Assembly: GCA_039926025.1 (NCBI GenBank)
Contig: JBDSXV010000236.1
Coordinates: 1-12,277, forward strand
Direction: 5' to 3'
Source: Dokdonella_A sp039926025
GTDB taxonomy: Bacteria > Pseudomonadota > Gammaproteobacteria > Xanthomonadales > Rhodanobacteraceae
Length of the DNA stretch: 12,277 nt
The notes beneath the pieces are model-generated. The model made no database searches. It was given only the letters and a program-made list of their open reading frames with translations, and was not told the DNA's origin. Of this stretch, positions 1 through 7,131 are shown one piece after another (position 1 is the first letter of the stretch; every line of letters begins with the position of its first letter). Made by a program: the position numbers and the translations under genes.

Positions 1-348
1 GCTGGCGAGCGTCTCAAGGCTATAGACATACTGGAGGAGCTTGTGCGAAGCGACCTCCCTGACTTCGATCGAGCAATAATGTGCATGAACATTGCTGTCG
101 TCTACGACCAACTAGACAATCGAGAGAAGGCCCTTGAGACCTATACCAGAGCTGTGGACTTGGAGAAGGCGACTGAATCATATTTTGTCGCTCTAAGTAG
201 AGCAGCCTACTGTTCCAAACTAGGCATGTACGGCGAAAGCATCCGGCTTTACGATAATTTGCTCCGACATAATCATCTGAAACATGAAGACCGCGAGATG
301 TTTTTAGACAACATCGAGACGCTTAAACGTCTTAGTGATCCGTCATAA
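1..348 (+). CDS. TPR-repeat protein, 3' end only (5' end outside the window)
   Basis: The frame is open from the first base to a TAA at 346-348, giving 115 codons with no convincing start; the GTG at 43 lies inside a helical repeat, so the gene probably begins upstream. Two or more tetratricopeptide units are visible: a first spans roughly codons 23-56 (N-x-A-x-x-Y-x-x-L, EKAL-x-x-Y-x-x-A) and a second about codons 59-92 (A-x-Y-x-x-KLG, E-S-x-x-x-Y). TPRs bind peptides or partner proteins, so the role cannot be assigned. Base composition is odd for the window: I counted 26/60 G+C in 61-120 and 28/60 in 181-240, against 45/60 in 1501-1560, so the gene is likely foreign. An attC-like sequence begins 8 bases after the stop, as expected of an integron cassette ORF. 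Confidence 0.62.
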   Translation, partial: AGERLKAIDILEELVRSDLPDFDRAIMCMNIAVVYDQLDNREKALETYTRAVDLEKATESYFVALSRAAYCSKLGMYGESIRLYDNLLRHNHLKHEDREMFLDNIETLKRLSDPS

Positions 349-356
349 ATGGCAAG

Positions 357-371
357 GTCTAACAATTCATC
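357..371 (+). other. possible integron attC half-site (5' end)
   Basis: GTCTAAC at 357-363 fits the attC R'' consensus RYYYAAC. The sequence continues AATTCATC, which resembles the conserved 5' end of class 1 and Xanthomonas/Pseudomonas-type attC sites as I remember them. It sits immediately after the stop of a low-GC ORF, the usual place for a cassette recombination site. I cannot find a complementary GTTRRRY end or the folded L''/L' arms downstream; the sequence passes into transposase debris instead. It may be a truncated site or a chance match. Confidence 0.3.
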
Positions 372-634
372 TATGGACTCCTCCGACAATAGCGCCGAGC
401 GTTGATCGGACAATCGAAGCGGTTGCAGTCGTCTCCCTTGGGGACTTCTCGTTGGTCGAGATTATGGACGAGGGCCAACAACTTCCATTGGCCGTCGACT
501 TTCTTCTGGCCGCGCAGCGTGAACCGGTGGAGCCGATTGTTGTGGCGCACGTTGCCGAACGCGGGTTCGACGGTGGCAAAGCGCCGGCCGTACTGTTCTT
601 TACCTTGGTCGCTGTCGATGCGTTCGCGCATGCG
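371..634 (-). pseudogene. IS1182-like transposase, C-terminal remnant
   Basis: Reading leftwards from 631, the translation opens MRERIDSDQGKEQYGRRF, followed by TVEPAFGNVRHN and then TLRGQKKVDGQWKL-x-x-LVHN. This is the characteristic C-terminal end of IS1182-family DDE transposases; the glutamate in VEP-x-FGN is probably the last catalytic acidic residue. An in-frame TAA (635-637) lies one codon upstream of the ATG, so the N-terminal catalytic part is missing. After LVHNL (about 476) the remaining 34 codons no longer resemble the family. The fragment cannot encode an active enzyme. I saw no terminal inverted repeats. It is a fossil of a mobile element beside a possible integron cassette. Confidence 0.75.
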
Positions 635-720
635 TTATAGGTCCAATCTGGCCCCCGCCCCCGCGATCTTCCGTGAATCGCTACAAGGCATGGCCCATAC
701 GTCGGGGCCGGCGATTCGCG

Positions 721-725
721 AGAGG
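721..725 (+). promoter_or_regulatory. ribosome binding site of the delta-60 gene
   Basis: AGAGG lies 5 bases before the ATG at 731 but only 2 before the ATG at 728. The spacing favours initiation at 731, one codon later than the longest frame. Confidence 0.5.
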
Positions 726-727
726 TC

Positions 728-2194
728 ATGATGCCATCGATTTCAATGTTTCCACGGGCGCGCCCCGCCTTCGTCTGTCACCGTGGCCGCGGCATGCTCA
801 TCGGCGTGGCGTTCGCATTGCTCGCGGGCACGCCAGGCATCGCCTTGGCCGACGACGGTGATCCAGACCCGACCTTCTCCGGCGATGGCCGCGCCTTGTT
901 CCAATGGCCCGCGACCTATCAGGGCGCGGATGTCGTCGATGCACGAACACATGGAGTCGCGGTCCTCGCCGACGGCAGCACGGTCACCGTCAGTACGTTC
1001 CAGACCGTTGGAGCTGATCGTTTTGACGCCTGCGCCGTGACCAAGTTCGACGCCGCAGGCTCGATCGACGCGACCTTTGGAGCCGGCGGTTGGCAGCTCG
1101 TCTATTTCGGACCGACGCCGTCAAAGGACGACTGCCTCGGCATCTTCCCGGCGCCGGGCAACGGCATCTTCGTCGTAGGAGACGTCCAGAGCATGTCTGC
1201 GCCCTACGAACAGCCAGCGCTGCTGAAGCTGCATGCGAATGGCAGCCTCGACACGAGTTTTGGAGTCGGTGGCAAAGCAATCGTGACGAGTCAGCCGTTT
1301 GCTGGCGCAGAATTCTTCTTTCGCAACGCGATCCAGGCGCCGGACGGCAAGATCCTGCTCGTTGGCTCCTGCGGGAACTGCGGGCATGGCACTCCCGAGG
1401 ATTTCACTGCCGTCCGCATCAACACAAACGGCAGCGTGGACACCAGTTTCGGCAATGCGGGCTGGGTCAGTTTCGGTCGCAGCGAGAACACGGGCCATTA
1501 CCTGCTGGAAGCGGCGACCGCGGCCGCCATCGATACGCAAGGCCGCGTCGTGCTGGGCGGCTACAGTCAAGCCCCCGACGACGTGAACGATCAGCAGCGA
1601 CCGCTCCTCGTGCGCACCACGCCCAGCGGGCAACTGGACACCACGTTCAACGCAACCGGCTACGTCGACTTCAACGTGTTCGGCAGCTATGCGACGTCTG
1701 CCATTGCGATCGACCCCTACAACGACGGCATCGTGCTTGCCGCGAACATCACGAACACGGCGAACGTCGTGCCTGGTGCGCTGCTGATGCGCACAAAGCG
1801 GGACGGCACAGCCGACACCGGCTTTGGTGGCAGCGGCCTGGTTTTGTTCCAGGAAGAAGAAGGCACCAACATCAGTGCACTCGCATTCCGTCGAGACCGG
1901 CGCCTTACCGCGGCCGGCTGGATCGATCCGACCGGAAGCAGCACTCGGCGCTTCTTCGCGGCACGCATGTTCTTCTACGGCACGCTCGACAACACCTTCG
2001 ACGCCGACGGCATCAACAAATACACGTTCGCTGCCGCATCCACGCCCGTTGGCGTGCCGACTGCGATGGTGCTCTCGGGCGAGCGTCCGGTCATCGCCGG
2101 GACGCTGGTGGACTCGCTCGATTTTCCTCAGATATTCGCCACGGGTGTCCTGCGCTTGCAGTCCGATGTGATCTTCAAGGATGGGCTGGAGTGA
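728..2194 (+). CDS. secreted delta-60 repeat (beta-propeller-like) protein
   Basis: 488 codons from the first ATG; the second ATG (731) has the better ribosome-binding spacing, and ATGs at 746 or 794 are further options. A signal peptide is clear: a basic stretch, a hydrophobic core MLIGVAFALLAG, and an A-L-A cleavage site after residue 41. The mature chain carries seven copies of the delta-60 signature (G-S-x-D-T-x-F-G-x-x-G and variants), near residues 45, 111, 171, 235, 300, 360 and 418. The period is about 58-66 residues, consistent with a seven-bladed propeller. Such proteins are exported or surface-exposed, and their ligands are unknown. The C-terminus is DVIFKDGLE, resembling the short 'IF-x-DGF-[ED]' tails I associate with exported Xanthomonadales proteins. 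There is no catalytic signature. It stands alone, followed by a 245-base gap. Confidence 0.85.
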   Translation: MMPSISMFPRARPAFVCHRGRGMLIGVAFALLAGTPGIALADDGDPDPTFSGDGRALFQWPATYQGADVVDARTHGVAVLADGSTVTVSTFQTVGADRFDACAVTKFDAAGSIDATFGAGGWQLVYFGPTPSKDDCLGIFPAPGNGIFVVGDVQSMSAPYEQPALLKLHANGSLDTSFGVGGKAIVTSQPFAGAEFFFRNAIQAPDGKILLVGSCGNCGHGTPEDFTAVRINTNGSVDTSFGNAGWVSFGRSENTGHYLLEAATAAAIDTQGRVVLGGYSQAPDDVNDQQRPLLVRTTPSGQLDTTFNATGYVDFNVFGSYATSAIAIDPYNDGIVLAANITNTANVVPGALLMRTKRDGTADTGFGGSGLVLFQEEEGTNISALAFRRDRRLTAAGWIDPTGSSTRRFFAARMFFYGTLDNTFDADGINKYTFAAASTPVGVPTAMVLSGERPVIAGTLVDSLDFPQIFATGVLRLQSDVIFKDGLE

Positions 2195-2372
2195 CGTTTA
2201 CGCGAATTCACCATCTTGCAACATTGATGTCGATTCGCGAGCATCGATTCGCCGCAGCGCGGTTTGCGACGAGATAGCGCAGCTCTCCTGCTGCATGACG
2301 ACCGACCCTTGCGGGAGCGGCCGCGATGGTTAGGCTTCGTCCCAAGCGTCGCATGGTCGCGGCGCTCTCGAT

Positions 2373-2390
2373 TGCGTCGTCATCGACGCA
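2373..2390. repeat. inverted repeat upstream of the M23 gene
   Basis: Perfect 7-base arms TGCGTCG and CGACGCA flank a TCAT loop, 49 bases before the preferred TTG start of the peptidase gene. No T-run follows, so it is not an obvious terminator; it could be a leader hairpin or an operator. The rest of 2195-2439 shows only a direct repeat TCGATTCGC (2230-2238, 2244-2252). Confidence 0.35.
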
Positions 2391-2427
2391 TCGTGACAAA
2401 CGATATTGCCGAAATCTTCTTTTGCCC

Positions 2428-2434
2428 GGAGAAG
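2428..2434 (+). promoter_or_regulatory. ribosome binding site deciding the TTG start of the M23 gene
   Basis: GGAGAAG is the best Shine-Dalgarno match in the area. It stands 5 bases before TTG 2440 and directly precedes the twin-arginine signal peptide. The upstream ATG at 2326 has no comparable site. Confidence 0.6.
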
Positions 2435-2439
2435 CGACC

Positions 2440-3525
2440 TTGGAAAGCCTAGGAATTTCCCGCAGGGAACTGCTGGCATCGGCTGTGCTGGTCGGTTCGA
2501 TGGGTTGCGGTTCCGCATTCGCCAGCCGCACCACTTCGGACAAGAACGTCCGTTTGCTGCCGATGCCGACGCGCATCTTCAAGACATCCGACGCAGGTCA
2601 CGAGAGAACGGAGAGCTGGGTGTTCTGGCTTTTCGTTGAAGCAACGAGTGCGCGGCCGCTGAAAGTGCAGGCGATGCAGGTCAGACTGCTGAGCGGTTCG
2701 CACGTCGTTCGCACGACGAATGTGAGCGCGGACGGCGTAAGGGACGTGACCATCGTACCGCCGCTGACACCGCGCCTTCTCGATGGCAGGCCCTCGCCGA
2801 CGCCGATCTTCTGGCCGCTGGCGATCCGGATTCGCTGCACCGAACCGGCCGCAGCGAATATCGACTCCATCGCGATCGAACTCCAGTGCAGCGACAACGG
2901 AAAGATCGTACGGTCGATGTGCGTGCTGCCGGTGGAGGTCTACCAGCAGGCGACTTCGCTGGTTTATCCGTTCAAGGGCAAGGCGGTCATTACCCAGGCC
3001 GGCGTCACCAACGGTGGCCACAAGAACCGCAGCGGACAATTTGCGCTCGACGCGGTGGGTCTTGATGATGGCTACGGAGTCAACGTGCCGAACGGCGGCC
3101 GCAAGAGCGAAGACTATGCCGGCTGGGGACGCACCTTGATCGCGCCAGCCGCCGGAACGATCGTGCGTGCGCGCGCCGATCGACCGGATCAGCCTGATCC
3201 GGAAAACAGCGACCCGAACTTCTATGCACCGGAATATCCCCACGGTGGCGACCCGGGCAATCACCTCGTCATTGATCACGGGCACAACGAATTCAGCATG
3301 ATGGCCCACTTCCAGGCTGGCTCCATGCAGGTCAAGGTAGGCGATCAGGTTCTCCAGGGGCAGCCGTTGGGAAAACTCGGTAGCTCGGGCGATACCAATA
3401 CGCCGCACTCGCACTATCAGCTGCAGTCAGGACCCGATTGGGAATGGTCGGACGGCCTGCCGTGCAAATTCTCCAACGTGCACGAAAGCCCGCTTGTCAG
3501 GGGCGTTTTCTTCGACGCCGAATAG
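2440..3525 (+). CDS. exported M23 (LytM/lysostaphin-type) metallopeptidase, Tat signal
   Basis: With the TTG start the protein has 361 residues; an upstream in-frame ATG (2326) would add 38 residues of unlikely sequence ahead of the signal peptide. The N-terminus holds a twin-arginine motif (ISRRELL), a hydrophobic stretch and an A-F-A cleavage site at about residue 28, so export through Tat is predicted; an S-M-G-C sequence inside is not a canonical lipobox. Residues about 35-170 form an unrecognised beta-rich domain. The M23 domain fills roughly 178-361: zinc ligands H194 and D204 (GGHKNRSGQFALD), H290 (MMAHFQ) and the H323-S-H325 pair (TPHSHYQL). The family cleaves peptide cross-links in peptidoglycan. 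The H-x9-D spacing is longer than the usual H-x3-D, as in the diverged 'QRFA-x-D' M23 subgroup. A 105-base gap separates it from the convergent gene that follows. Confidence 0.85.
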   Translation: MESLGISRRELLASAVLVGSMGCGSAFASRTTSDKNVRLLPMPTRIFKTSDAGHERTESWVFWLFVEATSARPLKVQAMQVRLLSGSHVVRTTNVSADGVRDVTIVPPLTPRLLDGRPSPTPIFWPLAIRIRCTEPAAANIDSIAIELQCSDNGKIVRSMCVLPVEVYQQATSLVYPFKGKAVITQAGVTNGGHKNRSGQFALDAVGLDDGYGVNVPNGGRKSEDYAGWGRTLIAPAAGTIVRARADRPDQPDPENSDPNFYAPEYPHGGDPGNHLVIDHGHNEFSMMAHFQAGSMQVKVGDQVLQGQPLGKLGSSGDTNTPHSHYQLQSGPDWEWSDGLPCKFSNVHESPLVRGVFFDAE

Positions 3526-3630
3526 CGGCGACGCGCGGCATGTCCGGAGGCTCGTGTTCCCTGCGGAGCAAGCCAACTCGATTCGTTTTCGTCGAACGTA
3601 TCGCTTGATCAACCGTCAGGTTGCCTTTGC

Positions 3631-4566
3631 TCAGCCGGCGTCGGTGGTGCCGTGCGCCAACACAAAGTCCAGCGCCGCGCACACGGCAGCAACCTGCGCT
3701 GCGTTGCATTGATCGGCCGTCGCGTGCGGGCTGTCGGGATAGACCTCGGTGGTCGTGGTGTAACGCGCCCGGGTGACGCGGGCGCACAAACCAAGCTGTT
3801 CGAGTGGATACCGGATGATGCCCGGCGCGACCACTGCGGAGCCGATGATCTCGCCGTTCTTGTCCGCAGGTGCAATATGGGTAACTTTCGCTACCGCCTC
3901 GATGACCGCCTGCTGAAACGCGGGTTGTGGATTTTCGCTGTCGTCGACGACGTAGAAGCCATCGGGAATTTCGCCGGGCTCGGAAACTTTACCGTCACGG
4001 GCCGCGAGCGCCGGGCGGAATTCCGACTCGTCCGTGTCGGTGGTCTCGTGCAGGTCGATATGCGCGAGGATGCGATCGCGCAAGGGAGCGACCAGCTGCA
4101 TCAACGCCGCCGACTCGGGTGCAGGACTGTCGGCCCGGAACGAACGGTTCGGATCGACCGCCTGCGGATTCCAGCGATGGATGCGTTCGTAAGCCCACGG
4201 ACTCACGCACGGCACCACGAGCAGGTTGATGCGCCCCTCGTAGCTCGACGCCTGAGTCTCGACGAACTGCAACGCGCCGTGCACGCCGCTGGTTTCATAC
4301 CCGTGCACGCCGCCGGTAATCAACGCGCAAGGAAGATGGTCATCCCAGTTGCGGCTTCGAATCGCGAACAGCGGATAGCTGTCTGGCGGATAGTCGAGCA
4401 CGCCGTATTGCGTCACTTCGAAATGCGCGCGCAATCGCTCGACCCGTTGCAGAACATCCGTTTCGTAGCTGCGCTGACGCGTCTGGCGCAAACGCCACTC
4501 AGCAATGTCCGCATCGTTCCATGGATGGCCGGGGGTGCCGATCGGATAGGGCGCAAGATTTGTCAT
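3631..4566 (-). CDS. M14-family zinc carboxypeptidase-like protein
   Basis: The longest frame starts at 4602, but the ATG at 4566 (MTNLAPYPIG) looks like the natural start; neither has a strong ribosome-binding site. From 4566 the protein has 311 residues. M14 landmarks are in order: the HxxE zinc pair in GGVHGYETSG (H88, E91), the substrate-binding DPNRSF (about 138-143), the third zinc ligand in HIDLHET (H173), and a late TTTTEVY glutamate (E274), which fits the general base. The fold is shared by peptide carboxypeptidases and by AstE/AspA-type deacylases, so the substrate (peptide, cell-wall peptide or acyl-amino acid) is open. No signal peptide is visible, so it is probably cytoplasmic. 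It reads the same way as the duplicated gene upstream, with a 126-base gap, and converges on the M23 gene. Confidence 0.8.
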   Translation of the reverse strand: MTNLAPYPIGTPGHPWNDADIAEWRLRQTRQRSYETDVLQRVERLRAHFEVTQYGVLDYPPDSYPLFAIRSRNWDDHLPCALITGGVHGYETSGVHGALQFVETQASSYEGRINLLVVPCVSPWAYERIHRWNPQAVDPNRSFRADSPAPESAALMQLVAPLRDRILAHIDLHETTDTDESEFRPALAARDGKVSEPGEIPDGFYVVDDSENPQPAFQQAVIEAVAKVTHIAPADKNGEIIGSAVVAPGIIRYPLEQLGLCARVTRARYTTTTEVYPDSPHATADQCNAAQVAAVCAALDFVLAHGTTDAG

Positions 4567-4692
4567 CGAATCGCTCGCGGAAATGTGGCAGCGGGAAGGC
4601 ATGGAATTTTAGCATCGGCGACGGAACAGAAAGTCCAGGACGACAAATTCTTCGGCGACGCGGCAGGCGAGTGTTCTCAGACAGTTGTTTCG

Positions 4693-5573
4693 TCAGCGAT
4701 TAGGTAGAGACGCCGGGTCCAACGCGTGACCGTACTTCGGCTTCAGATGCGGCCGAAGCCATTTGAAGGTGGCTCCGCTACCCGCATAGTCTCCACGGGC
4801 CAACGACTCGTTGGAGAATTGGACGGAGAAATGACCATCGGGAGCTGCGTTCAAGCTCACGTTCCTGAAATGTTCTGCCGTCGGCGCCGACAATCGCAGT
4901 GCAGCCCGTCGATATTCAGCGCGAAACGCGGCGCCCTCTGTCAGCGCATCGTCTCCGATAAACGCATAGTTCGCCAACCTGTTGGGAATGTTGCGGCGGT
5001 AGTCTTCGCTGATCTTCCTGCGCACGGCCTTCGGATCAATGAACAGTTCATCGAACTCGATCAGCTTGCCGCTGGGCACATGCAAAATCCAGCTGGTATT
5101 GAGCGCCTCGGACTGGCCATCCGCAAACGTGCGGGTTCCCTCCAAGGCAAGCACCGCCAGCTCCCCCGTTCGGCCATGCGGTATGAAATCCATGACAAGG
5201 GTAGCCGCGTTCTTGCTGGAATGACCTTCTGCGCGATGCCGCGAAGCACGCTTGGCCGTGGCGACAATCTCCGCTTGAGCGGCGCGACGCTGGATCGCAT
5301 CGAGCGGAGCGAGTGCGGCATCAAGGCCAACGAAGCCGATCGCGTAGGAGACGCCGTTCGCCGCACCGTGTTCGAACGTCGACAGGCCGCCAAACGCCTG
5401 CGCTACGTCGATCGGATATTCGTATTCGAATGCGCGATCGAGCTTCGATTGATCGAACGGCAGCTTGCGTTTCGCAGCGGAGAGGAGCAACCAGGCTTCG
5501 TCGCGTGACAGGCCGCGATGCTCGGGATGGGTGAGGAAGACACACGTTCCTTCGCCGTCAGCACGGAAGCCCC
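4693..5573 (-). CDS. RsiV/DUF3298-like repeat copy 2, downstream part of a frameshifted gene
   Basis: This frame holds the second half of the secreted duplicated protein whose first half lies in the upstream frame. The ATG at 5616 that opens it lies over codons of the first frame, has no Shine-Dalgarno sequence and gives a nonsense N-terminus, so independent translation is unlikely. Real homology to copy 1 starts at FRADGEGTCVFL and continues as PEHRGLSRDEAW, then W-I-L-x-V-P-S-G-K-L-I-E-F-D-E-L-F, and near the end LKPKYGHAL, matching LKPEYRDAL in copy 1. The order (strand ending in tGk, DeLF, long helix, F-x-V-x-F strand, terminal L-x-P helix) resembles the DUF3298 domain of RsiV-type proteins; this is a weak, by-eye match. 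The function is unknown. Deleting one G in 5570-5574 joins it to copy 1. Confidence 0.7.
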
Positions 5574-6865
5574 CAGCGATAGAGGCCGTTGTACATCCAC
5601 AGCCACTGCTGCGCATTCGGGTTGTATTGCACGGACTCGACGCTTTTGTCCGAACAATCGACGAGGTCGGTTTGAAGCTCAGCGAGCGGGAGTCGCAGTC
5701 GCGAAGACTCCTGCATGAGCGCCCGAAACAGGGTCGCGTTGACTTCTTCCCTGAAAGGAGGTTTCACTGGAATACGCGCCATCGGCTCTGGCAGTGCGTC
5801 GCGGTATTCCGGCTTCAACAAATTGCGGATACCCGCCATGCCAATCCTCGCTTCCGGTCGCTCATTCACGAACGGCGTCAGCGACGCGCCGTCGAAAGTG
5901 ACGAGCAGGCCTGGCTGACACGGATCGGCACGATCCAGCGTGACCTGCCATGCCGACGAGCTTGCGGGATCGGTAACCTCAGCAAGCCGTTGATCGATTG
6001 CGGTCTCCGACGCGTGACGCTCCGTTTCGGTGTATTCGCGCACATACATATCCTTGAAGCGCTCCGCCATGCGCGCTCGCGCCTTCGTTGCAACAAGCGC
6101 TCGCGCGGCTTGCGGATCGTCGAACAAGTCGTCAAACGCCAAAATGCGACCGCTCGATATATTCAATAGCCATCCGGTAGATCTCCGCTCCGACAGCAGC
6201 CGGGTAACGACGATATCCGCGGTGAGGCTGGCAAGCTCACCCGACCGCAACAACTGGAACGAGATACCCAATTCGCGGGGCACGCGCTGAGTATCAGTGG
6301 AGAATTTCTTGATTTGCTCGGCGAGCAGCCGCTTCTGGCGATCGGCGAACTGCCTCTGGACCTTCCCTAAAGGCGAGAGGTCATGCGCGGTATTGGCGAA
6401 GGCGAAGGAGTAAAGAAGCCCGTCTTCATGCCCGCTTTCTTCCGTCGATTCCGGATCGATGTTGTCGCGGATATCTGCTCTCGGGCAGGTCGTCTGCGCC
6501 CCGAGAGGGAATTCGATGCGATGCGACGCAGCCGTCATCAATACACGCGCCTCATCCGACGTGAGACCCCGACGCTCGGGCTTCTCCAGATAGACACACG
6601 TGCCACCATCGAAAGCAATCTTTGCCCATGTAAATGGCAACTGAGCCAGCATGGCGTTCTCCTCGCTGGCGATCTGCGCGTCCAGCACTCCGACAGGCGC
6701 TTGCGAGCAGTCGCGGAATTCGCCGATATCGCTGATCACCCGATTGCCTACGAGCCGGGTAAGTTGAGCAAGCGATGATGTCGAATCAGTGTCGGCCGCA
6801 TTGACCGCGATGCAGGCGAAGAAGAGCAACGTAGTAAAAAATCGTCGGGCGGGCGCGATCATCAT
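5558..6865 (-). CDS. secreted RsiV/DUF3298-like protein, repeat copy 1 (truncated by frameshift)
   Basis: The best start is the ATG at 6865: AGGG lies 6 bases upstream, and the protein then opens with a compact signal peptide (MMIAPARRFFTTLLFFAC, cleavage near V-N-A-A). The longer frame from 6940 adds 25 residues without export character. The mature part contains DCS, GTCVYLEKPERRGLTSDEA, TGWLLNISSGRILAFDDLF and LLKPEYRDAL, and then begins a second copy (V-D-C-S) before running into TGA at 5558. The two conserved cysteines per copy (DCS and GTCV) suggest a periplasmic disulfide. Removing one base gives a 723-residue protein with two copies. The exact role is unknown; RsiV-type domains in other bacteria bind lysozyme and control an ECF sigma factor, but no anti-sigma segment or transmembrane anchor is seen here. 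It lies downstream of the kinase gene on the same strand, after a gap of about 266 bases with no recognisable terminator. Confidence 0.72.
   Translation of the reverse strand: MMIAPARRFFTTLLFFACIAVNAADTDSTSSLAQLTRLVGNRVISDIGEFRDCSQAPVGVLDAQIASEENAMLAQLPFTWAKIAFDGGTCVYLEKPERRGLTSDEARVLMTAASHRIEFPLGAQTTCPRADIRDNIDPESTEESGHEDGLLYSFAFANTAHDLSPLGKVQRQFADRQKRLLAEQIKKFSTDTQRVPRELGISFQLLRSGELASLTADIVVTRLLSERRSTGWLLNISSGRILAFDDLFDDPQAARALVATKARARMAERFKDMYVREYTETERHASETAIDQRLAEVTDPASSSAWQVTLDRADPCQPGLLVTFDGASLTPFVNERPEARIGMAGIRNLLKPEYRDALPEPMARIPVKPPFREEVNATLFRALMQESSRLRLPLAELQTDLVDCSDKSVESVQYNPNAQQWLWMYNGLYRWGLPC
5570..5574 (-). other. frameshift point in a G5 run
   Basis: The coding strand has TGG GGG CTT here, leading to a stop 4 codons on. 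With four Gs it would read TGG GGC TTC CGT and enter the frame of copy 2 exactly where homology to copy 1 resumes. The distance 6865-4693 is 2173 bases, one more than a multiple of three, so a single extra base explains the break. Confidence 0.65.
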
Positions 6866-6871
6866 GGTCAT

Positions 6872-6875
6872 CCCT
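6872..6875 (-). promoter_or_regulatory. ribosome binding site deciding the start of the duplicated gene
   Basis: AGGG on the coding strand stands 6 bases before ATG 6865 and abuts the alternative ATG at 6871, so 6865 is preferred. The 6876-7131 spacer holds short inverted repeats (CGAAC/GTTCG at 6908-6923, CTCGG/CCGAG at 7025-7042) but no clear promoter or terminator. Confidence 0.4.
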
Positions 6876-7131
6876 GAATGTGGTTGCCATCGTGTGGCAG
6901 CTGATATCGAACTTTCACGTTCGTTCCTGACTTCAGGCATTGAATAGGGGTGAACGGATAGGCTCGCTTGTTGGTGTCGGAAATGTACCCGATCCCAGAT
7001 CTTTCCGGTCCGCAGCGGGTGCGACTCGGTCGACCGGCCGAGCCATCCGATCCAATGGATGCGGCCGTGTCAATTTGTTGTTGAATCGTGCGCCGAAAAA
7101 ATTCACCGCGCGGATCAGGCTGTCAGCGCGC

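Noticed and set aside
335..640. 101-codon plus-strand frame
   Set aside because: It is antisense to the transposase remnant, whose protein is recognisable on the minus strand; the plus-strand product resembles nothing functional.
2449..3414. 321-codon minus-strand frame opposite the M23 gene
   Set aside because: The plus strand shows zinc-ligand motifs and a signal peptide; the minus frame is a high-GC shadow without motifs.
3610..3623. CAACC-GTCA-GGTTG hairpin between the convergent M23 and M14 genes
   Set aside because: The stem is only 5 bp and no T-run follows on either strand, so it is not a supported terminator.
3652..4707. 351-codon plus-strand frame, longer than the gene on the other strand
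   Set aside because: The minus strand carries the ordered M14 motifs (HxxE, DPNRSF, DLHE, late Glu); the plus frame is Arg-rich and motif-free.
5574..5616. Independent start (ATG 5616) for repeat copy 2
   Set aside because: No Shine-Dalgarno sequence, no signal peptide, and the first codons overlie conserved codons of the other frame.
7096..7131. Possible terminator after the kinase gene (GCGCG/CGCGC arms, then T6 on the coding strand)
   Set aside because: The stem is only 5 bp with a 14-base loop and the T-run starts 6 bases after it; too weak to call.
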